From the NCBI RefSeq assembly GCF_900640115.1, contig NZ_CAAAIW010000014.1, positions 1-64,000 on the forward strand: 64,000 nt of DNA, in the 5' to 3' direction. The translations under genes were made by a program, and so were the position numbers. Within the stretch, counting starts at the first letter, position 1. Every line of letters starts with the position of its first letter. Below, piece by piece: positions 37,084-45,511 of the stretch. The notes below the pieces were generated by a model. That model was not told the origin of the DNA. It did not search any database and worked only from the letters and a program-made list of their open reading frames with translations. Source of the stretch: Legionella yabuuchiae. GTDB lineage: Bacteria > Pseudomonadota > Gammaproteobacteria > Legionellales > Legionellaceae.

Positions 37084-37239
37084 CAGGTTTGTCGCACTTT
37101 AATTGACCACATCACAGCTAAGCGGGGCTACCGAGGTGACTTCGTTGGTCTACTCACATGATTGATTCCGAATAAAACTGAAGATATGATAAAAAAGATC
37201 GTCGTATCTTCGACCCAAAGATTGCAAATGGAAAAAATA

Positions 37240-37965
37240 ATGAGAACTCTATTTCTAGTCATGGCTATGCTATTATCTTTTGTGTCCTTTGCAACAACCT
37301 TAATGATTGGTAGCTCTCCCTTAAACCCTCCTTTTGAAACGTTAGCAGAAGCACCGAATCAATTTTATGGTTTTGATACGGATCTGATGATGGAAATCTG
37401 CAAGCGCACACAAAATAATTGTCAGTTTAAATCGGTTCGCTTTAATGATTTATTTGCTCAAATTAACACGAAGAAAATTGATCTCGCTATTTCAGCAATC
37501 ATTATCACACCTGAGCGACAAAACAATTTTCTTTTCAGCATCCCCTATTTACAAAGTTCGGCCCGGTTTTTAACGCTCAATAGTTCTCCCGCAAAAGATA
37601 TAAATAACTTAGTGAATAAAAGAATTGGTGTTCGTTTAGGGACCCCTTTTAAAGCATTAGCCTTCAAGCTATTTAAAAACAATGTCACCATTGTTGAATA
37701 TCCATTCACTGCTGATTTATTAGACGGATTAGGAAAGCGTGAAGTTGATGCTGTGTTAATGGATGCGCTTGCCGTAGAGTATTGGGCGTTTAATAATAGC
37801 GATAGTTACAAGCTTTTAGATAATCAATTTCCTTTGGGAAATGGTTATGGGATCATGGCATCTCTAGAAAACAAAGAACTCATAGCAAAGGTTAATCAAG
37901 CTTTAAAAGAAATAGAAGCAGATGGCACTTATACTAAGCTATATAAACAATATTTTACTTTGTAG
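37240..37965 (+). CDS. Periplasmic amino-acid-binding protein, probably for arginine
   Basis: 241 residues from the ATG at 37240; ATG 37228 or an earlier ATG is possible. The signal peptide is residues 1-18 (RTLFLVMAMLLSFVSFA). It is a solute-binding protein family 3 member: LMIGSSPLNPPFETL at the start, GFDTDLMMEICKRTQNN, DLAISAIIITPERQNNFLFS, and RIGVRLGTP. The family binds polar amino acids for ABC import. Its place beside argR/argG/argH suggests arginine or a related basic amino acid (ArtJ-like). No permease or ATPase genes accompany it. A 30-base hairpin follows. Confidence 0.85.
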   Translation: MRTLFLVMAMLLSFVSFATTLMIGSSPLNPPFETLAEAPNQFYGFDTDLMMEICKRTQNNCQFKSVRFNDLFAQINTKKIDLAISAIIITPERQNNFLFSIPYLQSSARFLTLNSSPAKDINNLVNKRIGVRLGTPFKALAFKLFKNNVTIVEYPFTADLLDGLGKREVDAVLMDALAVEYWAFNNSDSYKLLDNQFPLGNGYGIMASLENKELIAKVNQALKEIEADGTYTKLYKQYFTL

Positions 37966-37977
37966 GGGCATTCTACT

Positions 37978-38007
37978 AGGCAACGGATGAGTCTATATAC
38001 GTTGCCT
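37978..38007. terminator. Terminator hairpin between binding-protein gene and argR
   Basis: AGGCAACG / CGTTGCCT, an 8-bp stem, 13 bases after the binding-protein stop. It is nested in an outer TCTACT / AGTAGA pair (37972 and 38015). ATTCTTATTTG follows. It is placed between convergent ends and could serve both. Confidence 0.55.
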
Positions 38008-38083
38008 AACTCCAAGTAGATTCTTATTTGAATTTAAAAAAAAATTACTATGGCAACCAAGCATTTAGTAAGACAGGAATTTA

Positions 38084-38539
38084 TTAACTTTTAAACTCGA
38101 GAAAAGCATACAACGAGGCAAGAGTTTCCTTCATTTTTTCAACCGATTTTGGTGCAACAAAAATAGTATCATCTCCAGCAATAGTACCTAATATATCAAA
38201 ATTATTATTATCAATAATTCTTGCTATCAAGCCTGCTGAACCTGGGCTTGTTTTAACAATAATCATCATTTCATTGGCTGAAATTGCAAGTATCAATCCG
38301 GATAAATTAACATTCATAGTCGGAGGTATAACATCATGTGGCAAATGATAAACCATTTCTCCTTGAGAGTTTTGTGTCTTCACGGCGTTAATTTTTTTTA
38401 ATAACCGCGATATTTGAGGCTGGCTTACAATATGCCCTTTGCTTTCGAGAGCACTACAAATCGTGGCTTGTGTTGAAGCTGCGCCCCCGCGCGACAGCAA
38501 ATTTTTCAAATCACTCTCTAACTGTTTATTCGTCCTCAT
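38084..38539 (-). CDS. argR: Arginine repressor ArgR
   Basis: 151 residues. The N-terminal winged helix has the recognition segment IVSQPQISRLLKKI. The C-terminal oligomerisation and arginine-binding domain has the LGTIAGDDTIFVAP signature with the two Asp that hold L-arginine. It is a hexameric repressor of arginine genes when arginine is plentiful. It is divergent from argG, sharing a 165-base intergenic region with a possible ARG box. In Legionella ArgR is known to link host arginine to gene expression. Confidence 0.93.
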   Translation of the reverse strand: MRTNKQLESDLKNLLSRGGAASTQATICSALESKGHIVSQPQISRLLKKINAVKTQNSQGEMVYHLPHDVIPPTMNVNLSGLILAISANEMMIIVKTSPGSAGLIARIIDNNNFDILGTIAGDDTIFVAPKSVEKMKETLASLYAFLEFKS

Positions 38540-38591
38540 ACATTACATCAAATAAAGAACCAATCACATAATTATACACGTTATTAGATAA

Positions 38592-38612
38592 AACATGAAT
38601 AAATATATTGAC
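38592..38612 (+). promoter_or_regulatory. Possible ARG box in the argR-argG spacer
   Basis: AACATGAATAAATATATTGA resembles the 18-bp ArgR operator (TGAAT-AT-rich-ATTCA), with a good left half and a weaker right half. It sits between the divergent argR and argG, where ArgR control would be expected. The assignment rests on similarity and position only. Confidence 0.35.
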
Positions 38613-38704
38613 TATGGATTTTGTTTCGTTATTATTTGAAGCTCAAGTTTTTATCAGCAAGCAGTGAATCTGCTCATTTTATTTTATTATGGAGTTGCGC
38701 CAAC

Positions 38705-39910
38705 ATGTCTCGAGAAAAAATTGTATTAGCTTATTCTGGTGGCCTGGATACATCAATTGCGATAAAGTGGTTTCAAGAAAAATATAATTATGATGTGATT
38801 GCAGTAATTGGCGATTTAGGCGAAGGGAAAAACCTCGATTCTATTAAGCAAAAAGCCTTAAATACAGGAGCGATAGCCTGTTATGTAGTAGATCTTAAAA
38901 AAGAGTTTGCAGATGAATATTTATCTAAAGCACTTAAAGCAAATGCACTCTATGAAGGCGTCTACCCTCTTATTTCCTCTTTGTCTCGTCCCTTGATCTC
39001 TAAGAAATTGATAGAAATTGCCAAAAAAGAAAACGCCAACATAGTTTCACACGGTTGCACTGGAAAAGGAAATGATCAGGTTAGATTTGATGTGTCGCTT
39101 AACACTTTAAAACCAGGTATAAAAATCATTGCCCCAATGCGGGACTTTCCAATGAGCCGTGATAATGCTATACGATACGCCCAAGAGCATGGTATTGAAT
39201 TACCTATCCAGCTTGATAACCCTTTTAGTATTGATAAAAACCTATGGGGTAGAAGTTGTGAGTGCGGGGTACTTGAAGATCCGTGGATTGAAGCCCCTGA
39301 GCATGCTTATGAATTGACCGTTTCACCTGAAAATACGCCAGAAAAAGCAGAAATTATTGAAATCACCTTTGAAAAGGGCCTTCCTGTTTCCCTAAGCAAC
39401 AAAGTGCTCCCGTTAGAAACACTTGTTTCCGAACTAAACAAAATAGCAGGTGCTCATGGCGTAGGTCGTATTGATCATCTTGAAAACCGTTTGGTTGGCA
39501 TTAAATCACGTGAGATTTACGAAGCTCCAGCCGCTCTTACGTTGATTAAAGCGCATCAGGCTATTGAGTCTTTGTGCCTAACCCGCGATGTTGCCTTATT
39601 TAAACCAATAATTGAGCAAAAATTTTCAGCGATGGTATACGAGGGGCTGTGGTTCTCCCCCTTATTTGATGCGGTTAATGCCTTTATTGATGAAACACAA
39701 AAAAATGTTTCAGGCACGGTTCGCGTTAAATTATTCAAAGGAAATGCTTCTGTGATTGGCAGGAAGTCTGAAAAATCACTTTACCAGCATGCGCTTGCAA
39801 CTTATGAAAAAGGCGATACATTTGATCACCAGGCTGCTGTTGGATTTATTAAAATTTTCGGCTTACCCCTTGCAGTCAATTCAACGGTTAATGCTGAGTA
39901 CCAATTATGA
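38705..39910 (+). CDS. argG: Argininosuccinate synthase
   Basis: 401 residues from the ATG at 38705 ([20 protein letters not shown]); the frame is open further upstream but this start matches the family. It joins citrulline and aspartate with ATP. Motifs are the PP-loop [24 protein letters not shown], and [18 protein letters not shown]. The stop codon overlaps the argH start (ATGA), so both are translated together. Confidence 0.95.
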   Translation: MSREKIVLAYSGGLDTSIAIKWFQEKYNYDVIAVIGDLGEGKNLDSIKQKALNTGAIACYVVDLKKEFADEYLSKALKANALYEGVYPLISSLSRPLISKKLIEIAKKENANIVSHGCTGKGNDQVRFDVSLNTLKPGIKIIAPMRDFPMSRDNAIRYAQEHGIELPIQLDNPFSIDKNLWGRSCECGVLEDPWIEAPEHAYELTVSPENTPEKAEIIEITFEKGLPVSLSNKVLPLETLVSELNKIAGAHGVGRIDHLENRLVGIKSREIYEAPAALTLIKAHQAIESLCLTRDVALFKPIIEQKFSAMVYEGLWFSPLFDAVNAFIDETQKNVSGTVRVKLFKGNASVIGRKSEKSLYQHALATYEKGDTFDHQAAVGFIKIFGLPLAVNSTVNAEYQL

Positions 39911-41325
39911 AGCTCTGGGGCGGCCGCTTTAACAAAGCCACAAATCAATTAGTAGATGAATACAATGCATCGATATCATTTGATTATCAACTGGCAGAAT
40001 ACGATATTCAAGGAAGTCTTGCCCATATTGATATGCTGGCAAAGTGCTCAATCATTACAGCGGAAGATGCCAAGATTATTCGAGGAGGCTTACTGTCTAT
40101 TCTTGACGAAATCCGGGCGGGTCAAGTGTCATTTCGCCAAGAGGACGAAGACATTCACATGAATATTGAGCGCCTTTTGCACGAGAAAATAGGGACTACT
40201 GCTGGCAAATTACATACAGGTCGTAGTCGAAATGATCAGGTTGCATTAGACGTTCATCTCTATTTACGCCACCAAATTATCGAAATTATCAGTTTATTGT
40301 CAGAATTGCTTAATGTAATTCATACCATAGCGAGCACTCATGTCGATACTTTTTTGCCCGGCTATACTCATCTGCAGCGTGCGGAACCACTTCGCTTCGC
40401 ACATCATATGCTTGCATATTTTAATATGTTTAGCCGCGACGTAAGCCGTTTGCGCGACAGCTTTTCAAGAGTAAATCAAAATCCATTAGGGGCTGGAGCC
40501 CTCGCGGGTAGCGGTATTGCTGTTGACCGCGAATACGTAGTCAACGCGCTTCATTTTGATGGGATGTATACCAACAGCCTGGACGCTGTTAGTGATAGAG
40601 ACTTCGTAGTGGAGTTTTTAGCAAATGCCTCGCTCATTATGATGCACATCTCTAGACTAAGTGAAGAAATTATTCTCTGGAGCACACAGGAGTTTTCATT
40701 CGTGCAACTCGATGATGCCTTTTGCACTGGTAGCAGTATGATGCCGCAGAAAAAAAATCCTGATATTTGTGAGCTTGCTCGTGGTAAAACAGGCCGTGTT
40801 TACGGTGCGTTGATGGGGTTGTTGACCGTACTTAAAGGCTTACCGCTTGCGTACAATAAAGACATGCAAGAAGACAAGGAAGGTTTATTCGATACGGTCA
40901 ATACACTTGTAAAAACCCTTACGGTCTATATTCCCATGCTTGCCTCGATGCGCGTCAATAAAGATATCATGTGTAAGGCCACGGAAAACGATTTTTCTAA
41001 TGCTACTAATTTAGCAAATTACCTCACACAAAAAGGCATTACCTTTAGAAGTGCGCACGAAATAACCGGGAAAATTGTTCTACATTGCATCGATAATGAC
41101 AGGCTTCTAAAAGATCTTCCCCTAAAAGAGTATCAAAAATTTTGTGAACACATTGAAGAAGACATTTATAAGTCGTTGACCGTTGAGGCTGTTATAGAAG
41201 CGCATCGGGCCGTTGGAGGCACGTCAAAACAAAGCGTCGAGAATCAGCTTTTAGCATGTAGGCAGGTGCTAGATGATATTGAGCTTTGGATTAAACATCA
41301 CCAATCTTTTCAGGGTGCAGTATAA
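39907..41325 (+). CDS. argH: Argininosuccinate lyase
   Basis: 472 residues. It splits argininosuccinate into arginine and fumarate. Signatures are [20 protein letters not shown] at the start, [32 protein letters not shown] with the catalytic His, and the flexible loop [20 protein letters not shown]. It is a member of the aspartase/fumarase superfamily and acts as a cytoplasmic tetramer. It is coupled to argG and followed 62 bases later by a permease gene. Confidence 0.95.
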   Translation: MKLWGGRFNKATNQLVDEYNASISFDYQLAEYDIQGSLAHIDMLAKCSIITAEDAKIIRGGLLSILDEIRAGQVSFRQEDEDIHMNIERLLHEKIGTTAGKLHTGRSRNDQVALDVHLYLRHQIIEIISLLSELLNVIHTIASTHVDTFLPGYTHLQRAEPLRFAHHMLAYFNMFSRDVSRLRDSFSRVNQNPLGAGALAGSGIAVDREYVVNALHFDGMYTNSLDAVSDRDFVVEFLANASLIMMHISRLSEEIILWSTQEFSFVQLDDAFCTGSSMMPQKKNPDICELARGKTGRVYGALMGLLTVLKGLPLAYNKDMQEDKEGLFDTVNTLVKTLTVYIPMLASMRVNKDIMCKATENDFSNATNLANYLTQKGITFRSAHEITGKIVLHCIDNDRLLKDLPLKEYQKFCEHIEEDIYKSLTVEAVIEAHRAVGGTSKQSVENQLLACRQVLDDIELWIKHHQSFQGAV

Positions 41326-41387
41326 ATCGACGTCAAGATAAGGGGTGCTTTTTTTTGTGATGGATATTTACAATCAGGAATCAATCG

Positions 41388-42500
41388 ATGTTAAAATTTT
41401 TGGGCGGTACATTTTTAATGATTGGTTCCATGGTTGGCGGTGGAATCTTTGCTATTCCAATTGTATCAGCTGAGTTTGGATTCTTAACAACCACCTGCTT
41501 CGTCCTGTTATCCTGGGCAATTATGACAAAAACAGGGCTGTTTGTGCTAGAGCTTAGTTTAAGTTGTCCTGAGAAATACAACTCTTACTATAGCATTGTC
41601 GGAAAATTTTTAGGTAATAAAGCGCAAACCATTACCATTGTTTTGTTCTTGTGGTTGCTTTATTTTTCGCTTTCTTCTTATATATCAGGATGTGTCTCAG
41701 TTCTTATGAGTCGGATGGGGCACTTAAGCCCTCTTTTTTCCTACTTTAACCTGAGCCTAATATACATATTAAGTTTTGGTACATTAATTGTAATAAGCGC
41801 AAAAATTATCGTGCGCTTGAATGTGGTTTTGGTCATACTAAAGCTCGGATTATTTTGTGCAGCCATTGCATTCTCCTATCACTTCTACTCGCCCTTTACT
41901 TCAGAAAACCTTATTATATTTCGACGAGAAGCCTTCTCATTAATTCTCATAATTATTAATGCGTTTGGATTTCAATTTATCGTGCCGAGCTTGGTGTCTT
42001 ATTATGGTCGCGAAAATCGAATTATTTACAAACGGATGCTCATTACAAGCACCACTATAGTATTATTTCTTTATCTGGCGTGGCTTTATACTATTTATTC
42101 AATTATTCCAATGATGGGTACTCATGGATTAATTAGTATTTATCACAGCGATAACCAACTGTTAGCGTTCAACACGAGCTTGTTTTTTCATTTAAACTCA
42201 GGATGGATCATGCATCTTTTGTCGTTGTTTGAAACAATCGCTTTGTTTGGCTCATTTCTCTGCGTCGCACTCGGGATATTTGATTTTTTGGTGGATGTAT
42301 TTAGATCACAAAATCGTGCGGTTATTGGCATTTTGACATTTCTCCCTCCCCTACTGCTAACCCTTTGTTCTCAAAATATGTATGTTTACGCGATGTCTGC
42401 TGCCGGGTATATTGCTGTCGTACTTGAGGTTATCATTCCAACATTAGCGGTTAAGCGCTTTACACGCCCTATTTATAAAACCGCATTTAAAAAAATATAA
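41388..42500 (+). CDS. Aromatic/hydroxy amino-acid permease (TyrP-like)
   Basis: 370 residues, about eleven transmembrane helices. Helix 1 is LGGTFLMIGSMVGGGIFAIP, the typical HAAAP-family start with the unwound GGG segment. Later segments (NAFGFQFIVPSLVSYYGREN) also match Tyr/Trp permeases. Legionella encodes several such proteins. Its position after argGH suggests it could be co-transcribed, but the substrate (tyrosine, tryptophan or another) cannot be told. The length is slightly short of the 400-residue norm. Confidence 0.8.
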   Translation: MLKFLGGTFLMIGSMVGGGIFAIPIVSAEFGFLTTTCFVLLSWAIMTKTGLFVLELSLSCPEKYNSYYSIVGKFLGNKAQTITIVLFLWLLYFSLSSYISGCVSVLMSRMGHLSPLFSYFNLSLIYILSFGTLIVISAKIIVRLNVVLVILKLGLFCAAIAFSYHFYSPFTSENLIIFRREAFSLILIIINAFGFQFIVPSLVSYYGRENRIIYKRMLITSTTIVLFLYLAWLYTIYSIIPMMGTHGLISIYHSDNQLLAFNTSLFFHLNSGWIMHLLSLFETIALFGSFLCVALGIFDFLVDVFRSQNRAVIGILTFLPPLLLTLCSQNMYVYAMSAAGYIAVVLEVIIPTLAVKRFTRPIYKTAFKKI

Positions 42501-42646
42501 CCTAGAGATGTTAACTCTTATATGGATCATCTCGAAATTGAGGATGTTGGCTACTGAATTGCTCTGGGCTTTCGGCAGACCTGCGTGCTCATGGACAACT
42601 TTATTAGATAAGCTATAGCCTCGATAATATCCAAGAGGTATGGCTC

Positions 42647-42847
42647 ATGAATAAAGATACTGATAAGCTAGAATCAGTCAAGCGTGCGTTCCAGCACTGG
42701 CGAAAGACAAAAAAGAAACAAGGTAAAGTTCCTGATTATTTATGGAAGCAAGTAAAAGGTCTTATAGGTTCTTTATTTCTGCGATCCCAATGGCCATTTT
42801 TTAGAAATCCTTACGCGTCCTTATGGCAGTCCCACATAAAACTCTAG
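42647..42847 (+). pseudogene. Transposon accessory-protein fragment (IS66-like)
   Basis: 66 residues, MNKDTDKLESVKRAFQHWRK to PDYLWKQVKGLIGS, then unrelated sequence. The start resembles the small accessory proteins that precede IS66 tnpB/tnpC in Legionella and relatives; this is recognition by memory. A good RBS (AAGAGGTATGGCTC) is kept. Loss of similarity after residue 40 indicates truncation. The decayed IS66-like tnpC lies 5 kb downstream. Confidence 0.4.
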
Positions 42848-42890
42848 GGAGAATTGTCAACTGGCCCTAATTTAATGCCTATAACTACTT

Positions 42891-43343
42891 CTATTGTTTT
42901 TTATCAGTTAGACCTAGATTCTGTACCCCATACTTTTCAAACTCATTTTCATATCGAGATTTCTTCTCGGATACCAATTCTATTCTCTCTATGGGCTCTA
43001 GCGATTTGAATTTTTCAACGCCAACAGATTCTATAGCATCTCGCTCAGCAAGCCTCATTATGAGTTCATCCCAGAAGCACTCGCTTTCATAAGGATCTAT
43101 GAAGTTTTCCATCATTCTTTCTTCTAAATCCCTGCTCTCAAAATGCTTGTCTAATTCAGGGGCGTACTCTACCAAATCTTCAGCATCAAACTCTTTGTAT
43201 AGGGACATGATTTTTTCTCTTAGCTTGCTGTGCTGGCAATCTTCATGACCACCTACATCATCATGAGCATTCATAACCCAATCTGAGATTGAAATCATGT
43301 CTAGCAAAGCTCTGTATTCCTTCTTGGTAAAGTTGATTTTCAT
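42891..43343 (-). CDS. Hypothetical protein, acidic
   Basis: 150 residues, rich in Glu/Asp and Lys, beginning MKINFTKKEYRALLDMISI. Two acidic helical stretches (EYAPELDKHFESRDLEERMM and SECFWDELIMRLAERDAI) suggest a small all-helical cytoplasmic protein. No signal peptide or known motif. The strong amphipathic pattern supports real coding. Function unknown; the start ATG is preceded by a weak GAGGGCTGATT. Confidence 0.55.
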   Translation of the reverse strand: MKINFTKKEYRALLDMISISDWVMNAHDDVGGHEDCQHSKLREKIMSLYKEFDAEDLVEYAPELDKHFESRDLEERMMENFIDPYESECFWDELIMRLAERDAIESVGVEKFKSLEPIERIELVSEKKSRYENEFEKYGVQNLGLTDKKQ

Positions 43344-43430
43344 AATCAGCCCTCAAAAAAATTCTAAATTTGTAAAAATAAGGAGTGTATTATAGATTGA
43401 GCAGAACTGTAAGCCTTCATTAACTAGACT

Positions 43431-43475
43431 CTCTGTACATGACAAAAAACCTGTCATGCCCGCGCAGGCGGGCAA
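43431..43475. repeat. Palindrome repeat copy B joined to a GC-rich repeat
   Basis: The first 28 bases (CTCTGTACATGACA, an A-run, then CCTGTCATG) match copy A at 21462, with one A fewer in the loop. The right half then changes to GCCCGCGCAGGCGGGC, a separate GC-rich palindrome of a kind common as dispersed repeats in gammaproteobacteria. So the two repeats appear recombined here. Confidence 0.6.
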
Positions 43476-43482
43476 CCATCCA

Positions 43483-43755
43483 TCAAAATAATCCGATGCC
43501 CAAATCAAGCCACTGGGGGTTGTTTTGCTCGATAAGGTTTATTTTTCATTGTCGGTTCCACTTCTTGATGCATTTTTCTCTGGTTATTGCTTCGTAGACA
43601 TCAGAATGAATTTCATAATAAACCCAATGATGAACGTTGTACTTTTTAGTGAATCCTTCAGCCAAGCCTTCCTTGTGTTGCCAAATGCGTTGCACAAGGT
43701 TACTTGTTATGCCGGTATATAGGGTTCCATATTTTTTACTGGATAATATGTAAAC
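43483..43755 (-). pseudogene. GIY-YIG endonuclease-domain gene, truncated
   Basis: Read on the minus strand, 43755 downward encodes VYILSSKKYGTLYTGITSNL, then WQHKEGLAEGFTKKYNVHHW and REKCIKKWNRQ. This is the GIY-YIG domain of the small UPF0213/YhbQ-like proteins. The first few residues (usually MKxY) are missing at the edge of the IS3 element. An in-frame TGA at 43546 replaces the conserved Trp, after which the frame goes on with KINLIEQNNPQWLDL to a second stop. So it is dead twice over. Confidence 0.8.
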
Positions 43756-43792
43756 CTAATATTGATCCCTGGCAGTAATTCTGGACACTCAA

Positions 43793-44643
43793 TTAAGCTA
43801 TGTTCTTTAGTTCAAAATTAAGTGGGCTTATATAGCCGTTCGCACTATGCCTTCTTTTACGGTTGTAATCAATATCAATATACTCAAATACGGCTTGTCG
43901 CATCTCGGCTCGATTCATAACTTGCTCATACTGGATGGATTCAACCTTTAAAGAATGAAAGAAACTCTCAGCAACGGCGTTGTCTCAGCAGTCACCTTTT
44001 CTGCTCATACTTATTTTATAATCATGTTCTTTGGCTAAATCCCGATAAGCACGTGAGCAATACTGGCTCCCTCTATCGCTATGAATGATAACGCCTTTTG
44101 GCATTCCTCTGCGAAACATAGCCATGGTTAATGCGTCAGTCACCAACGATGCCTTCATGCGCTTATTCATCGACCAGCCAACGATTGCACGCGAATATAA
44201 GTCGATGACAACAGCGAGATATAGCCAGCCTTCACTGGTCCAGAGATAGGTAATATCCTGAACCCATTTTTGATTGGGGACATCAGCTCTAAATTCACGC
44301 TGCAAAAGGTTATCAGCGATGGGAAGTTGATGCTCGCTATCAGTAGTCACCTTGAACTTCTTGGCTGCTTTGGGAACAAGCTGTTGTCTGCGCATACTGT
44401 CACTGATTGTTTTTATCGCAGCAGGTGATCCATCTTCAATTAAATCTTGTTGAATTCGAGTCCACCATAACGCCCTTTGCTATCGTCGAAGAATTCTTTG
44501 ATTTGCATATCTCTAGTCTGCTGCTTCAAGGCGCGATTACTTAACTTAAAGCCATTATTACGCCAATCATAATACCCACTTCGCGATACTCGAAGCACAA
44601 TAGCCATACGCGTCACAGAGAAGCAGTGCTGTTGCTCAAGCAT
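43793..44643 (-). pseudogene. IS3 OrfB transposase, broken
   Basis: The N-terminal 67 residues (MLEQQHCFSVTRMAIVLRVS) end after KGRYGGLEFNKI because of a frameshift. The next frame restores RIQQDLIEDGSPAA and continues into the DDE core: WVQDITYLWTSEGWLYLAVV with Asp, and GVIIHSDRGSQYCSRAY with the second Asp. A TGA in SRKGDC-stop replaces Trp, and the rest follows in frame ([17 protein letters not shown] with the catalytic Glu, to the stop at 43793). Confidence 0.9.
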
Positions 44644-44657
44644 AAACTCGAATCGTT

Positions 44658-44942
44658 TTATTTTTGGTTCTTCGTGAAGTAGGTGGCCGCCTTTTTTAAA
44701 ATGGCTAGATCCTCCGCTTGTTCAGAAAGTTGTCGTTTAAGCTTCGCCACTTCTGCTGCAAGCTCTGCTTCACGCTGGCTCGTGCTGACTTTCTTAGCCA
44801 GTTTGCCACGCCAATCGTAGATTTGGGATTCATAAACACCTAGCTCTTTTGCGGCTGTAGCAACCCCTTGCTTAGCAGCCAAGTTGACTGCTTCTTGTTT
44901 AAACTCTTCGGTGTGGATTTTTCGTATCTTTTTAGTTGTCAT
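44658..44942 (-). CDS. IS3-family OrfA
   Basis: 94 residues. HTH transposase subunit, RKIHTEEFKQEAVNLAAKQG, with helix-turn-helix ATAAKELGVYESQIYDWRGK and a coiled coil of ELAAEVAKLKRQLSEQAEDL. This is the form used by IS3/IS51-like elements. It is intact, but its partner orfB is not. Confidence 0.92.
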   Translation of the reverse strand: MTTKKIRKIHTEEFKQEAVNLAAKQGVATAAKELGVYESQIYDWRGKLAKKVSTSQREAELAAEVAKLKRQLSEQAEDLAILKKAATYFTKNQK

Positions 44943-45005
44943 GAAGTACCTCGGTTAGTGATTTTACTCACTTAACCGAGTGTCCGGAAGTGTTGCCGGG
45001 GATCA

Positions 45006-45124
45006 TTGCCCCCTTTCGAACAGAAATTTGGACGTATCAATCTTCTCCTCAAGATGTTATCTACCAAGTTTACTTTACCGACAAGATGGTGACTTCTATT
45101 CCTTCAAGCTGGAGCCATCCTTAG
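45006..45124 (+). pseudogene. Possible C-terminal gene scrap
   Basis: Directly to the right of the IS3 element one frame reads FRTEIWTYQSSPQDVIYQVY to IPSSWSHP-stop. It has the texture of a real protein end (periplasmic or lipoprotein-like), with the front presumably lost at the IS border. I do not recognise the family. The interval 45125-45256 shows nothing else. Confidence 0.25.
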
Positions 45125-45256
45125 GGATCGATCTCAATCTCCATTTCCTCCTGCCACTTCCCAGAAAACGATCTTCTGCAATACAAACGTTTAAGGACAT
45201 AACCTGCGCTTGCTCTTTTAATAATGCCTTAATGTTTATATATTAACCTATATTTA

Positions 45257-45420
45257 TATACCCGTAATCTTTCAAAATGCGTGATTTATGCTTTTTCTTT
45301 TTCGCCCTGCCGCATTTTAAAAAACTCGCAAGGGAATGAGCCATTACTCGCTTTTTAAAATGCGGCAGGACAAAAAATAAAGGCGCCTAAAAACACGCAT
45401 TTTGAAAGATTACGGGTATA
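45257..45420 (+). mobile_element. MITE copy 1, 164 bp
   Basis: Ends are TATACCCGTAATCTTTC and its exact complement. The terminal inverted repeat is about 26 bp and reaches CAAAATGCGTG. Inside lies a second perfect stem: CCTGCCGCATTTTAAAA pairs with TTTTAAAATGCGGCAGG around a CTCGCAAGGGAATGAG-containing loop. It has no coding capacity. TA at both borders points to a TA-targeting transposase supplied elsewhere. It lies 91 bp upstream of the 628-residue effector candidate. Confidence 0.9.
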
Positions 45421-45511
45421 TTACCTATTAATTTATCTGGGTTAAATAGGAATAACTGAACTATATTGCCTATAAATTGATAATATAGACTGTAGTGGGA
45501 GCAATTTTAAA

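Larger units (their letters stand above)
43763..45005 (-). mobile_element. Second IS3-family element, degenerate
   Basis: 1.24 kb, with inverted ends TGATCCCTGGCAGTAATTCT at the left and the complement of TGATCCCCGGCAACACTTCC at the right, both followed by GGACACTC. OrfA is intact and orfB carries a frameshift and a stop. The flanks show no duplication (TAT against TTG). It cut the GIY-YIG gene on its left side. It differs in sequence from the other IS3 element. Confidence 0.9.

Noticed and set aside
37100..37150. tRNA-like stretch before the amino-acid-binding gene
   Set aside because: GGGGCTACCGAGG looked like a tRNA arm, but no acceptor stem, anticodon arm or T loop can be formed.
44980..45246. 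An 88-codon + strand gene across the IS3 right end
   Set aside because: It begins inside the IS terminal repeat and drifts into non-protein-like sequence; only the alternative frame ending at 45124 has any protein character.
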